DNA of 36,659 nt from Candidatus Poribacteria bacterium (GCA_009845545.1 VXZK01000079.1:1-36659), one strand, 5' to 3'; counted from the first letter of the stretch, positions 24,461 through 33,429 are shown. Notes: generated from the letters alone by a model not told the origin. Program-made: numbers and translations.

Positions 24461-25453
24461 ATGTTTTTCCGAATCTATTGCTATCGGCGAGTAAGTGTTC
24501 TATTAACATTCGTGTTTTTAATGGTATGTGTACCACTGTTCAGTAATGCGCAAGATGCTGAATTTCCGGCGCAGAGACTGACGGCTATTTTCCCGAAAGC
24601 AAAGAAATTTGTTCAAAAGCGTACCGTGCTTACACCGGATCAAATTGCGTCAATTGAAAAGGACATCGCGGGTAAACTCCGAACGGCCGATCTGAAACCG
24701 ATTTTTTACATCCCAATCAATGAGGTAGATAAGCCGATAGGGTTGGTCCTGTTCGTTGGTGTAGAGGGTCCGAACGGTATTATTGACGGGGCTGTTGCCC
24801 TAAACATGCGCGGAAAAGTCGTGAAAGTGGAAGTCTATGCGCACAAGGAATCTGAGGCGATTGCAAGCGCGGAATTTCTCAAACAGTTCACTGGTATGGG
24901 TATAGACGACGCTTTCAAGGTTGGGGAGGACGTTGCAGCCGCTGAAGCACATGAAGACGCTTCAAACGCAGTCGCTCTAATTCCAAAAAAGACGTTGGTA
25001 ATGAGTTATGCCCTCTTCCTCAAGCAGAAACAAACACCAGAACCGGAAGAAATACCGGAGCCTAATACACCAGAGGAGATAACTGAAGCGGAAGAAATGC
25101 CTGAGGTTGAGGACTTGAAAGCTCTCATGATGTTGATGATAGATGACTATTTCGTGGTCGTTGACTACTTTGATGACAAGATGGGCAAAGCGGAAGCCGT
25201 TGAAGCGGCGAAGCGACTCGCTAAATATGCAAAGAGCATCTCAAGTTTTGAGCCGCCAAAGAACGCAGATCAAACAGAGGAATATGTCTATCTGCAAGAC
25301 AAATTTAGCGATACACTCCTTAAATTTGCTGACGCACTTGAAAAGGAAGGTATTTCTGATGGAACGCGTGAGCAATGGAACGCTATTGTTGAGTTAATCA
25401 ATCAAGCACACCTCCGATTTAGCGAGGAGGAGATTGACTTGGACACATATTAA
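24461..25453 (+). CDS. Exported protein with FMN-binding-like domain and helical C-terminus
   Basis: The ATG at 24461 has GGAG seven bases upstream and gives a signal peptide (LLTFVFLMVCVPLFSNA). The N-terminal half resembles FMN-binding (RnfG/NqrC-like) domains: an Ala/Ile-Phe-Pro-Lys-Ala start (RLTAIFPKAKKF), IGLVLFVGVEGPNGIIDGAV, GKVVKVEVYAHKES and EFLKQFTGMGIDDAFKVG. After a Pro/Glu linker (PEPEEIPEPNTPEE) the last 130 residues are helical and resemble a four-helix bundle. No CxxCH haem site is present. It might shuttle electrons or sense redox state in the periplasm. The covalent-flavin S/TGAT motif of RnfG is not evident, so flavin binding is uncertain. Confidence 0.55.
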   Translation: MFFRIYCYRRVSVLLTFVFLMVCVPLFSNAQDAEFPAQRLTAIFPKAKKFVQKRTVLTPDQIASIEKDIAGKLRTADLKPIFYIPINEVDKPIGLVLFVGVEGPNGIIDGAVALNMRGKVVKVEVYAHKESEAIASAEFLKQFTGMGIDDAFKVGEDVAAAEAHEDASNAVALIPKKTLVMSYALFLKQKQTPEPEEIPEPNTPEEITEAEEMPEVEDLKALMMLMIDDYFVVVDYFDDKMGKAEAVEAAKRLAKYAKSISSFEPPKNADQTEEYVYLQDKFSDTLLKFADALEKEGISDGTREQWNAIVELINQAHLRFSEEEIDLDTY

Positions 25454-25497
25454 CTGTGGGTGCTATAACTTTTGGTTGGATTTGAATTGGAGATGAT

Positions 25498-26928
25498 ATG
25501 GCTTTTGTTAAGCAAGCCTTGGTTTGCAAGCTGCACCAAAAAATCTGGATATGTTACTTGTGCGCGATGTGCGTATTAGTAGGGGCGCTGCAGGCATCGG
25601 CACAGGTGCGTCCGCCTCGGCGAAAACAGAGAATATTGGTAGATCCGAGTGTGAAGAAGAAAGATACCCTCAAGGCAGATATAGGGGCGAGCCTTAAAGA
25701 CATTGCGAAACGCGCAACGCAACACTCCGAACCCCCGACAGTAGATGTCGTGTTTGTTGTTGATGTCAGTAAGCGGATGTTGGCACCTGTTGCTATCCTT
25801 GAAAAGAGGCTTATCGATATGCTTGCTGTTATAGAGGCGAAAACGATGGACTATAGGTTCGCGGTCATAAGTTTTCAATCCGTGCGCGGAGAACCGAGAT
25901 ACATATTTCATCAATGGACATTTGACTACATCAGTATTGAGAAAGTTTTGCGAGAGACGCGGGTCGAGGCCGACAACGCTGAGTCTGGATATGGACTTGA
26001 TGCAGTCGTAAGAGGTTTGAATGGGTTGGATTTCCGCGATGGGGTTACGACACAATTTGTTGTGGTTAGTAATTCACGGATGCGCACTTCGTGGACAGAG
26101 GCAGATGCGAAAAGCAGAATTAGTGAACAGATCGTCAACCTATGCCGACAAAACAACGTGCAGCTCAACTTTATCGGCACAAGTGAGAAAGTTCAGGCGG
26201 AACTTACTGACCGGACGAGCGGCAAGTGGTACCCGATTGATTCATATCAGCGGCGGATGGATGGACAACGCATCCAGAGCGGCGAAACCGTCGCCGATAA
26301 AGCGCTGCTTCGAGTGGACGGAGTGTTTAAACGCATTGCTGAAAATTTAGTGCAGGGTGAACCTGGTAAAGTAGACGTTGTGTTTGTCTTTGATTACAGT
26401 CTGAGCATGGAACCTAAAACCGAGGCGGCGTGTAATGGCTTGGATCTGATGGTCTCTGTGTTTAAGTCAGCGGGGTTAGATTATCGGTTTGGGATTATTC
26501 GGTTTTGGGCAGCAGTCGGTGGTGGTGAAAGCACTCTCGTCGTAACCAAGCCGCCGTTGGAGCCCGAGCAGGTGAAAGCGATGTTTCGGCTCCCGAAATC
26601 TGGTGATGAGCATCTATTGGATGCCATTATTGAAGGCGTGCCGAAACTTCGGACCGAACAGGAGCGTGACCTTGTGCTCATCATTGTCACGGACGAAGCA
26701 ACGAGCAAGCGTGCCGAAAAAGGGTATACAGCTGGAAAAGCGGTTTCAGTGTGCCGTGGAGCGCGGGCCAGAGTTTACGTCATCGGCGGTGTCACCTCAA
26801 TGAAAACGGGTTCCATTGGAGATGATTTCCAACGGCAAGTCGCCCAACTTACTAAAGGTGAGCACTACATTATGCCGGGTGCCAGTGTGCCCGTGACCAC
26901 GACAGGTGGCCCTGACCAGCGACGATAA
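25498..26928 (+). CDS. Secreted protein with two VWA domains
   Basis: A 476-residue exported protein (signal segment ICYLCAMCVLVGALQASA) with two von Willebrand factor A domains in tandem. Domain 1 begins VDVVFVVDVSKRM near residue 80: the metal-ion site DxSxS is broken (DVSKR). Domain 2 begins VDVVFVFDYSLSM near residue 293 with an intact DxSxS, followed by YRFGIIRFWAAVGG and LVLIIVTDEA (the later Asp of the site). VWA domains bind protein partners, often through a bound Mg2+. GGAG lies five bases before the ATG. It converges on the squalene-cyclase-like gene with only 22 bp between stops and no visible terminator. The partner is unknown. Confidence 0.8.
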   Translation: MAFVKQALVCKLHQKIWICYLCAMCVLVGALQASAQVRPPRRKQRILVDPSVKKKDTLKADIGASLKDIAKRATQHSEPPTVDVVFVVDVSKRMLAPVAILEKRLIDMLAVIEAKTMDYRFAVISFQSVRGEPRYIFHQWTFDYISIEKVLRETRVEADNAESGYGLDAVVRGLNGLDFRDGVTTQFVVVSNSRMRTSWTEADAKSRISEQIVNLCRQNNVQLNFIGTSEKVQAELTDRTSGKWYPIDSYQRRMDGQRIQSGETVADKALLRVDGVFKRIAENLVQGEPGKVDVVFVFDYSLSMEPKTEAACNGLDLMVSVFKSAGLDYRFGIIRFWAAVGGGESTLVVTKPPLEPEQVKAMFRLPKSGDEHLLDAIIEGVPKLRTEQERDLVLIIVTDEATSKRAEKGYTAGKAVSVCRGARARVYVIGGVTSMKTGSIGDDFQRQVAQLTKGEHYIMPGASVPVTTTGGPDQRR

Positions 26929-26950
26929 GTGTGTCGCCTTCACTTCTTGG

Positions 26951-27967
26951 TTATTTTGCCGATTGCTCTACAGCAAGTTCATCTACCGTTTTGGCGTGTA
27001 TTGCGATGAGCACGAAACAGGTAGACTGCAAATTCGCGGTCGGTTCTGTCAGTTCAATCGGGGTTTTGCTGACGAAGCTGCCATCTTCTTGCCGTGTTTT
27101 TGCCAAATAGTTGATCGCAACACGGCGCGTATTGAGCGGGTCGTTTCCAGCCGCAAGTGCCATAATCGCAATCGCAGTGATTTCTGGATCGCTGGGACTA
27201 TTTCTATATCTTCCGAACCCACCATCAGTGTTCTGTAGCTGCTTTAACCATGCGATTTGTGCGTCAATATCGTAAACAGGTTCTAAGCCTTGTATCACCC
27301 AAGATGTCAAAAAAATGTCGGATTGCATGCCGCGTTGCAATGCCCAACCGCCATCATGATTAATGGCTCCCGCCAACCAATCCGCACCTTTAGAGACAGG
27401 TTCAAAGCTCTGTTTGAAGCCGAGTCGCCTGAATCCTGCTAAAACAGCGGCGGTGTACAGAACATTGTCAGGGCTTCGCTCCTTTTTACCCCAACCACCG
27501 CTCCGATTCTGGACTTTTTTCAACCACTGTAGGCCTTTAAAACGAACTTCCGGATCGGTTTCCGCTGTTGTTAAAGCGATAAGAGCAAAAACAGTGTGTG
27601 CGGTGTTATTGTTCCAACTTCCATTATCCATCTGTGTATTTCGTAGATACGCAACACCTGTCCGAATTACTTCTGAACCGGTACCCCACCCTGCATCGAT
27701 CAATGCCCAAACCGCGAACGCAGTACTTTCCACATTGCTATCTCCGCCAGGGACCAGGGGCCAGCCCCAATCTCGGTTTTGGTGCTGCACAATATAGGTT
27801 TTTGCGCCCTCTATGGTTTTGAAGAGCGGGGGCCCCTCTGGTATTTTAGGTATTTTATTGGAAGTGGCGACTTCGGTATCCGCGGCAGTGCCTCCTCTAA
27901 TCCCGATAACGAAGTTCAACAGGATATAACAACAGATTATCATGAAAACACTCTTGTGGTTTTTCAT
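26951..27967 (-). CDS. Secreted prenyltransferase/squalene-cyclase repeat protein
   Basis: A 338-residue protein with a signal peptide (VFMIICCYILLNFVIG) and six alpha-alpha repeats of the squalene-hopene cyclase/prenyltransferase type. Each carries a Q...GG/GSW-like element: QHQNRDWGWPL, NTQMDNGSWNN, KVQNRSGGWGKK, GAINHDGGWALQ, QLQNTDGGFGRY, KTRQEDGSFVSK. At half the length of a true cyclase and without a recognisable DxDD catalytic motif, it forms one alpha/alpha barrel and is probably not a hopene synthase. Similar exported single-barrel proteins occur in Planctomycetes-like genomes with unknown roles. GGAGGG lies six bases before the ATG. The 110 bp separating it from the dehydrogenase stop contain nothing clear. 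Confidence 0.8.
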   Translation of the reverse strand: MKNHKSVFMIICCYILLNFVIGIRGGTAADTEVATSNKIPKIPEGPPLFKTIEGAKTYIVQHQNRDWGWPLVPGGDSNVESTAFAVWALIDAGWGTGSEVIRTGVAYLRNTQMDNGSWNNNTAHTVFALIALTTAETDPEVRFKGLQWLKKVQNRSGGWGKKERSPDNVLYTAAVLAGFRRLGFKQSFEPVSKGADWLAGAINHDGGWALQRGMQSDIFLTSWVIQGLEPVYDIDAQIAWLKQLQNTDGGFGRYRNSPSDPEITAIAIMALAAGNDPLNTRRVAINYLAKTRQEDGSFVSKTPIELTEPTANLQSTCFVLIAIHAKTVDELAVEQSAK

Positions 27968-28077
27968 TAACGTCCCTCCATTTGTGCTATTGTTAGTTTT
28001 AAAACACCTGAAGATTTGTGGAGTTACGCGCGTTTTTCAAACGGAGTTCTCTTTTTACAAGCGGATTGGTTATTACA

Positions 28078-29202
28078 CTACGACTGTGGCTCAATTACGA
28101 CCTTATAAACGCCTTCTTGTCCGAGCATATCAATGCCTTTTTCCAGTTGATGCAACGGCAGGTGATGCGTTATTAATTCATGCAACGGCGCGCGTGTGAT
28201 CTGGAGGAAATCCAAGGCTGTCTGAAACTGGATTTGCGGATATGCCCATACGCCACAGACATCCAAATCTTTATTACAAATTTGGTGAGGTCGTACTCGT
28301 GTATCTCCGGAATCTGTGTAGTGTCCGACTTCAATAACTTTCCCGCCGCGCCGGACCACGTCTAACGCTTCGGCGAAAACCATCGGTAGCCCGGCACACT
28401 CAATCGCGATATCCACGCCAACACCGTTTGTGAGTTCCTGAATCTGTTCAACGCGTTCTTCAGGCGTTGTGTCTCCGACATTGATAACTACGTCCGCGCC
28501 CATCTGCTTTGCCATATCCAACCGACTATCGACAAGATCAGTGGCGATGATCGTACCGGCACCGCTATCGCGTAACACAGCGATAACGAGCAGACCAATA
28601 GGACCACAGCCAAGTACTGCCACACTGCTCCCGATGCTGTATCCATCTCCGACTTGTGGTAACCCAGGGGCACATGCGCGTTCAACGGCGCGCGTCGCAA
28701 CTGCTACGGGTTCTGTCAACACACCTATCTCCTCTGGAACGCCTTCCGGCATCTTGTAGACCCAAGAGTTCCCATGGATATAGGTGTATTCGGCGAATTC
28801 ACCGTTCAGATACGGTGGCGTTTCACTGTTGCTAAAGCCGTAGATGGTTCTGCCGGAACACAAAGTCGGACGACCCGGCACGTGCAAGCAATAGTAGCAT
28901 CTCCCACAGTTTTTTGAACCCGGAACCACTGTCACACGGTCACCGGCTTTGATGGGACCGCCCATCACATTCATCACCTGATTCGCATTTTTGCCGATCT
29001 CCGCAACGGTCCCGACGACTTCATGTCCTGGGATGACCGGAAATTTGAGGGCAGTGTGTCCGAGATACATGTGTTTATCGCTTCCACAAATGCCAACTCT
29101 GTCCACTTGTAGCAAGAGCGCGTCATCTGCGGGTGTCGGTTTCTCAAATTCGCGGATATCTATCTGCCCCGGTTGGAGCATCACCGCCGCTTGGACTTGC
29201 AT
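28078..29202 (-). CDS. Zinc-dependent medium-chain alcohol/polyol dehydrogenase
   Basis: A 374-residue MDR-superfamily enzyme that oxidises an alcohol or polyol with NAD(P). The catalytic-zinc residues are C39 (GICGSDKH) and H60-E61 (PGHEVVG). The structural-zinc lobe is C99-G-R-C102-Y-Y-C105 with C115. The Rossmann nucleotide site is VAVLGCGPIGLLVIAV with an acidic residue at the end of the second strand (ATDLVDSR), favouring NAD. The KVIEVGHYTDSG and KDLDVCGVWAYP segments are typical of sorbitol/threonine-dehydrogenase-like members. AAGGA lies eight bases before the ATG. It stands between unrelated genes, so the substrate cannot be inferred from context. Confidence 0.88.
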   Translation of the reverse strand: MQVQAAVMLQPGQIDIREFEKPTPADDALLLQVDRVGICGSDKHMYLGHTALKFPVIPGHEVVGTVAEIGKNANQVMNVMGGPIKAGDRVTVVPGSKNCGRCYYCLHVPGRPTLCSGRTIYGFSNSETPPYLNGEFAEYTYIHGNSWVYKMPEGVPEEIGVLTEPVAVATRAVERACAPGLPQVGDGYSIGSSVAVLGCGPIGLLVIAVLRDSGAGTIIATDLVDSRLDMAKQMGADVVINVGDTTPEERVEQIQELTNGVGVDIAIECAGLPMVFAEALDVVRRGGKVIEVGHYTDSGDTRVRPHQICNKDLDVCGVWAYPQIQFQTALDFLQITRAPLHELITHHLPLHQLEKGIDMLGQEGVYKVVIEPQS

Positions 29203-29237
29203 AGTTAAGATCCTTGTTTTAATGTTTGTTGTTTATT

Positions 29238-30398
29238 TCATCGCGACCAGATCGGAATTAATACTTTTGTGAGTTGTGCCAAACTCTCCAAATTATGTGC
29301 TGGAAGGAAATAGTCCACATACGGCAACGCTGTGCGGATACCCCGACAAATCGGCTGATAGCCGTCGCTGCCGAGCAACGGGTTGAGCCAAATTAACCGA
29401 TACGCATGCCGGTGCAACATCTCCATAGAGCGACGCAAGATGTCTACATCGCCTCGGTCCCAACCGTCGCTGATGAGAATTACTACCGTACGGTACGCTG
29501 AGAAAGACGGCGCAAACTGCCGATAGAATTCCAGCAGGCTTTCACCTATCTTTGTTCCACCCGACCAGTCCGGCACGACGTTTGCCACTTCGTTTAAGCC
29601 TTCTGCCAACCCTTTCCGTTGGAGGAGCCCCGTAATGTCTGTCAGGTGCGTGCTGAAGACTGCGACCTCTACTTCTCTCAATTCCTGTTGCATGCCGTAG
29701 ATGAATTGGATAAGAAACTTGGCATAACAGTCCATAGAGCCGCTCACATCACAGAGGAGTAGAATCTTGGTCTTTTTAATCTTTTGCTGTTTCCGAATTA
29801 ATTCGAGAGGTTCGCCGCCGTGTACGAGGCTTTTCCGCCAACTCCTGCGAAAGTCAATAATTTTGCCCTTTTTGCCGACAACTTTCCGACGACTCAGCTT
29901 TGTTGCCAGCACTGCCGCCAATTTTGAAACGATCTCCCGTGCTTTCTCCATATCTTCACGTGTGAACTCGCTAAAGTCCTTTCGGGTGAAAACTTCCTCT
30001 ACACTATAAGCGAGCGGATCGTCTTCTTCTCCTTCTTCCTCATCGTTTTCGGTCTCGGCATCCAGCCACTGTTCTATCATGTCCTGCTCGTCAGTAGCAT
30101 CAGAGAGATCTTGAAGACTGGATGGTTCGGGGGTCTCGTTGCCGGTATCAACAGCTTGGAAGTCTGGACGCGGGTATCGCCAAAACAGGTTGAAAGCGAG
30201 GTCAAACGTTTTCAAATCTGCTTCCTTCGTGATAAGGTTCGTCCGTGCTGTATGATAAAACGCCTCACGCTCGCTGATGTCGATCAGCTCAACGCTTTTG
30301 CACCAACTGAGTTGGTTGGTTGTTGTCACGTTAATGTGCATCTGTCGAAGCAATCGGCAGAAGTCTGTAATCTGTTGGAGGAGGGTCTGTTCAGTCAT
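29238..30398 (-). CDS. CoxE-type VWA domain protein
   Basis: A 386-residue cytoplasmic protein of the CoxE/VWA family (PF05762-like). The middle has an acidic run (ENDEEEGEEDDP) and a conserved-looking FTREDMEKAREIVSKLAAVLATKLSRR. The VWA domain begins KTKILLLCDVSGSMDCYAKF with an intact metal site DVSGS, then VAVFSTHLTDI, WSGGTKIGESLLEF (Thr of the site) and TVVILISDGWDRGD. CoxE-like proteins work with a MoxR-type AAA ATPase to insert or mature metal cofactors. No MoxR gene is in this window, and the gene upstream is a nucleotidyltransferase fusion overlapping by 8 bp. The absence of the usual partner makes the role uncertain. Confidence 0.82.
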   Translation of the reverse strand: MTEQTLLQQITDFCRLLRQMHINVTTTNQLSWCKSVELIDISEREAFYHTARTNLITKEADLKTFDLAFNLFWRYPRPDFQAVDTGNETPEPSSLQDLSDATDEQDMIEQWLDAETENDEEEGEEDDPLAYSVEEVFTRKDFSEFTREDMEKAREIVSKLAAVLATKLSRRKVVGKKGKIIDFRRSWRKSLVHGGEPLELIRKQQKIKKTKILLLCDVSGSMDCYAKFLIQFIYGMQQELREVEVAVFSTHLTDITGLLQRKGLAEGLNEVANVVPDWSGGTKIGESLLEFYRQFAPSFSAYRTVVILISDGWDRGDVDILRRSMEMLHRHAYRLIWLNPLLGSDGYQPICRGIRTALPYVDYFLPAHNLESLAQLTKVLIPIWSR

Positions 30399-31287
30399 TT
30401 TCTTGTTTTTCTAAGTAAGCAATGAACGCATTAAGTTCTTTGAAGATGATGTCAAATATCGGGCTAACTTGCTTTGCCTTTTGTTTTGTTTTTTGATAAT
30501 CCAGCTCATCCATGGAACGACGAAGGAAAAGGTAGCGAAACTCTAAAAACTCCTGCAAGTGTCCAAAAGTTATTTCGGAAATCACGGGTGGTCGTTCACC
30601 GTAAGGTGCTGCCATCTGTACTAACAATGCCTTATGTTCTCGACTTCCATCGGGCAGCCATAGATCAACCTCAAGGGCAATTTGTCTAAAAATGTTCTCC
30701 ATACCCATATAGCAATCCGAGAGATATTTGGCCATCGTAATTTCTATGGCTCTTCTGTATTTTAGCGGAGCTGTCTTGATCTTCCATAACGCTTTTTGAA
30801 TTCCTTTAATGGATATTTCTATTTTCGGGCATTCATCGGAGATGTCCTGTATCAATTGGCTCCGGTCCACAGGATAGATTTCACCTTTTCCAATGCTAAC
30901 GGCTTGACTTTCAATTCTCTCACGAAGCAGCTTGGGACAACTCTCAAAGTCAACCAAATCTATCTCAAACAATCTGCTAATGTCTTCCGCTTCCCATACT
31001 GCCTGAAAGTACTTGTCATTCGGGATTCCCCAAACAACGATGTTGACGTCCGACCATTTTGAGAAAGACTTCCGTTTAGTAAGAGAACCAAAGACAGCCA
31101 CCTGGGTTACTCCGAAATCTTCATAAAGCATTGCCGCAACCCGATGTGCCGTCTGCCATGCGCGTTGTAGCAACGCCTCATCCACCTTCCGATTTTGAAA
31201 GTGTTGATCGAGTCGCTGTCGGTACGCCGCTAATTCTTCTGGCGATAAGTCTTTCGCTGTGCGATGGGTATCTATAGGTTGAGACAT
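30391..31287 (-). CDS. Nucleotidyltransferase/HepT-like fusion, probably inactivated copy
   Basis: A 298-residue paralogue of the next gene. The N-terminal 60 residues are nearly identical to it. The nucleotidyltransferase site reads G67-S68 ... SDVNIVV: the second metal-binding Asp is Asn82. The C-terminal domain resembles the HepT-like domain (YMGMENIFRQIALEVD, HKALLVQM), but the conserved FRH..RN..Y motif of that family has become FRYLFLRRSM. Both catalytic sites therefore appear lost while the frame stays open, which suggests selection for a binding or regulatory role or recent decay. It overlaps the CoxE-like gene by 8 bp and starts 16 bp after its paralogue. In MntA/HepT systems the nucleotidyltransferase AMPylates and silences the HEPN RNase toxin. 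Confidence 0.75.
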   Translation of the reverse strand: MSQPIDTHRTAKDLSPEELAAYRQRLDQHFQNRKVDEALLQRAWQTAHRVAAMLYEDFGVTQVAVFGSLTKRKSFSKWSDVNIVVWGIPNDKYFQAVWEAEDISRLFEIDLVDFESCPKLLRERIESQAVSIGKGEIYPVDRSQLIQDISDECPKIEISIKGIQKALWKIKTAPLKYRRAIEITMAKYLSDCYMGMENIFRQIALEVDLWLPDGSREHKALLVQMAAPYGERPPVISEITFGHLQEFLEFRYLFLRRSMDELDYQKTKQKAKQVSPIFDIIFKELNAFIAYLEKQEND

Positions 31288-31303
31288 ATTGCTATCTCAT
31301 GAA

Positions 31304-32245
31304 TTATGCATCCGGATTCTTTAGCCATACTATGAACACGTCGAGTTCTGTAGATAGACCGTCAAATATATCGCAGACCTCTTGTGCGTTTTCAACGATT
31401 TTTTCGAGTTCCAATTCAAATACGTATATGTTTCTAAAACGGTGGCGAAACTTTAAAATACGAGTTAAAGCGGTAGCTGTTTTTTCGGAAATCACAGACG
31501 GACGCAGTGAGCGCGACGTTGACATTTGTTCTAATAAATCTGTATGCCAATTTTTTCCTTGAGGTTCGTCCATGTCAATTTCTTTGGCAATCCGTTTGAA
31601 AATGTTCTCTAATCCCATATAGAAAACAGGGAGGCGTATCGCAATCAGGTCTTTAAGATCTTCCCGATCTTCAGCAGATGCCGCTTCCATTTTTTCGAGG
31701 CGCGTCTTGATTTCTTCAACAGTTCTCGCTATTTTTTTCTGCTCATCAGCGATTCGGTTGATGAGTTCTTGATTGTTCATTTTGCCGTCAGTTTTTTCCC
31801 TTTCTGCGCGGATTTTTTGACCTTCAGAGATTAATCTACTGCAGTCTGTTTCTCCCTGTTGAACTTGGATCGCTTGGCTTTGAATCCGCTCGCGAAATCG
31901 CCCTTTCGTACTATGGAAGTTGATGAGATCGATTTTGAACTCTGGACTGAAATTCCTGGTTTCCCACAACGCGTCGAGATATGTATCATCAGGAAGTCCC
32001 CAGACAGCAATATCAATATCTGACCCTTTTGAGAACCGTTCCTGTCCAGCAAGCGACCCGAAGACAGCGACTTGTGTTGCACCAAAATCTTCGTAGAGCA
32101 TAGTGGCAACCCGATGTGCGGTCTGCCACGCGCGTTGCAGCAACGCCTCATCCACCTTCCGGTTTTGGAGGTGTTGATCGAGCCGCTGGCGGTATTCTGC
32201 TAATTCTTCAGGCGATAAATCTTTCGCTGTGCGATGGGTGTTCAT
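31304..32245 (-). CDS. Nucleotidyltransferase/HepT-like fusion protein, intact copy
   Basis: A 313-residue single-chain fusion. Residues 1-55 are a helical leader (DLSPEELAEYRQRLDQHLQ). The minimal nucleotidyltransferase has G63-S64 ... D76-I-D78 and a third Asp in FKIDLINF, a complete active site. A coiled-coil linker (EQKKIARTVEEIKTRLEKM) leads to a HepT-like domain: FYMGLENIFKRIAKEID, NWHTDLLEQM, and the family motif FRHRFRNIYVFEL. By analogy with MntA/HepT pairs, the first half could AMPylate and neutralise the RNase-like second half, so toxin and antitoxin would be one molecule. AGGAG lies eight bases before the ATG. RNase activity is inferred only; the classical HEPN R-x4-6-H is not exact. 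Confidence 0.78.
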   Translation of the reverse strand: MNTHRTAKDLSPEELAEYRQRLDQHLQNRKVDEALLQRAWQTAHRVATMLYEDFGATQVAVFGSLAGQERFSKGSDIDIAVWGLPDDTYLDALWETRNFSPEFKIDLINFHSTKGRFRERIQSQAIQVQQGETDCSRLISEGQKIRAEREKTDGKMNNQELINRIADEQKKIARTVEEIKTRLEKMEAASAEDREDLKDLIAIRLPVFYMGLENIFKRIAKEIDMDEPQGKNWHTDLLEQMSTSRSLRPSVISEKTATALTRILKFRHRFRNIYVFELELEKIVENAQEVCDIFDGLSTELDVFIVWLKNPDA

Positions 32246-32293
32246 ACCACTATCTCCTTACGGAGTAGGATAGCATAAAACGGCTTAGTATGC

Positions 32294-32335
32294 AATAAAA
32301 AAGAGACGGGAACATCTTTTTAATATTCCCGTCTC
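32294..32335 (-). terminator. Rho-independent terminator
   Basis: Minus strand: GAGACGGGAA (32326-32335) pairs perfectly over 10 bp with TTCCCGTCTC (32303-32312) and is followed directly by TTTTTTATTG. It lies about 140 bp after the stop of the DUF6602-like gene and ends that transcript, separating it from the nucleotidyltransferase genes. Confidence 0.85.
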
Positions 32336-32478
32336 AATCGTTAATTTTCCTCTGTAACATTTGTCAACGGCATACTGTATAGATCTTTGTTTGGTAGAAG
32401 TTAATGTTTGACTGCCGAAATGTTTCAACTCTCTTCTATCACTGGCGAAGGAGGTGTTGCCTCAACCGGGCGCAACTG

Positions 32479-33285
32479 CTAATACGGGGAATTCCCGCCA
32501 TAAGCTAACATATTGATAGGTTCCATCGGTGCCTGAGTCATGTATTTTAGTAATAACATGGTGAATAACGCCCACGGTTCGTTAGCTCTGTAAGTACATA
32601 ATTTACTGTCAGATTTAGGAAGAAGATCAATTGACTTATCTGGAGGTATTCCATCTTTAATTTCGCCAGAGACATTAAGCAAACAGTTTTTGCGACCAGT
32701 TCCGGATAAGGACATTACTGTATCTATTCTCTTATGAGTTGGCAGATTATCTTCGTATACAATGCGGGTATAAGTATCTGACAGGCAACTCGCATTAATA
32801 CTTTCAACAGCGAGGCAGAAATATATTGACTGCCAATGGTCATATTTATGCCCAAATAGATGATAGGGCGTTGTTCCTGCGTTATTCTGTTTGAAATAGG
32901 CTTTACGGCATAGATTCTTATAACTTGAGCATTTCTCAAAACTATCCTTAAGTTTATCAGAGTCAAGATATGTTTTAATTTCACCACAAGCGTATGTTGC
33001 CTCAACTGGGAATATCTGAGCACCGTCGCTCGCAAATATACGAGGAGTATTTAATCTATCGTACAATATGAGGTCCATCTGTTTAGAAATTCCACCATTT
33101 GAGTCCATAACGAACCCATGTGACACACCGATTTTCTCTGGTAAAACTTCAACCAATTGATATCTAAATTGCTGCTCTATCAGTGTTCCTATCTCGCCCG
33201 AATGAGGAACAAGATTCCGAATTGGGTCGATGGCTGCGTTGAGTTTGTTTTGGGCGGACGACAACGCTCTGCGATAAGAGGTCAT
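32479..33285 (-). CDS. DUF6602-like protein with PD-(D/E)XK nuclease-type motif
   Basis: A 268-residue protein. The N-terminal helix has HSGEIGTLIEQQFRYQLVEVLP, followed by KIGVSHGFVMDSNGGISKQMDLILYD (D71) and, 31 residues later, CGEIKT (E102-x-K104). Helix Glu, Asp and E-x-K in this order is the PD-(D/E)XK core used by restriction and repair nucleases. This exact set matches DUF6602 proteins, which often occur near defence genes. It lies between a terminator and a large restriction-modification gene in the same direction. The frame stays open for 17 further sense codons after the TAG stop, so the end may be a recent nonsense change. No strong ribosome site precedes the ATG. Confidence 0.72.
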   Translation of the reverse strand: MTSYRRALSSAQNKLNAAIDPIRNLVPHSGEIGTLIEQQFRYQLVEVLPEKIGVSHGFVMDSNGGISKQMDLILYDRLNTPRIFASDGAQIFPVEATYACGEIKTYLDSDKLKDSFEKCSSYKNLCRKAYFKQNNAGTTPYHLFGHKYDHWQSIYFCLAVESINASCLSDTYTRIVYEDNLPTHKRIDTVMSLSGTGRKNCLLNVSGEIKDGIPPDKSIDLLPKSDSKLCTYRANEPWALFTMLLLKYMTQAPMEPINMLAYGGNSPY

Positions 33286-33429
33286 GATTATTTTCTCTAT
33301 TTGCTATGGTATCTCAAGACACCTAACATCCTAAAGCAATTCTAGAATATCCAAAATTCTTAGCTTTTGAAATGAAAAGTTTGCGGGCAGCTCTGTTGTT
33401 GTGGATATGTTGTCAGTTTTCATACAAAC

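Noticed and set aside
26951..27967. Functional squalene-hopene cyclase
   Set aside because: It is about half the usual length, has a secretion signal and no clear DxDD motif, so only the repeat fold is supported.
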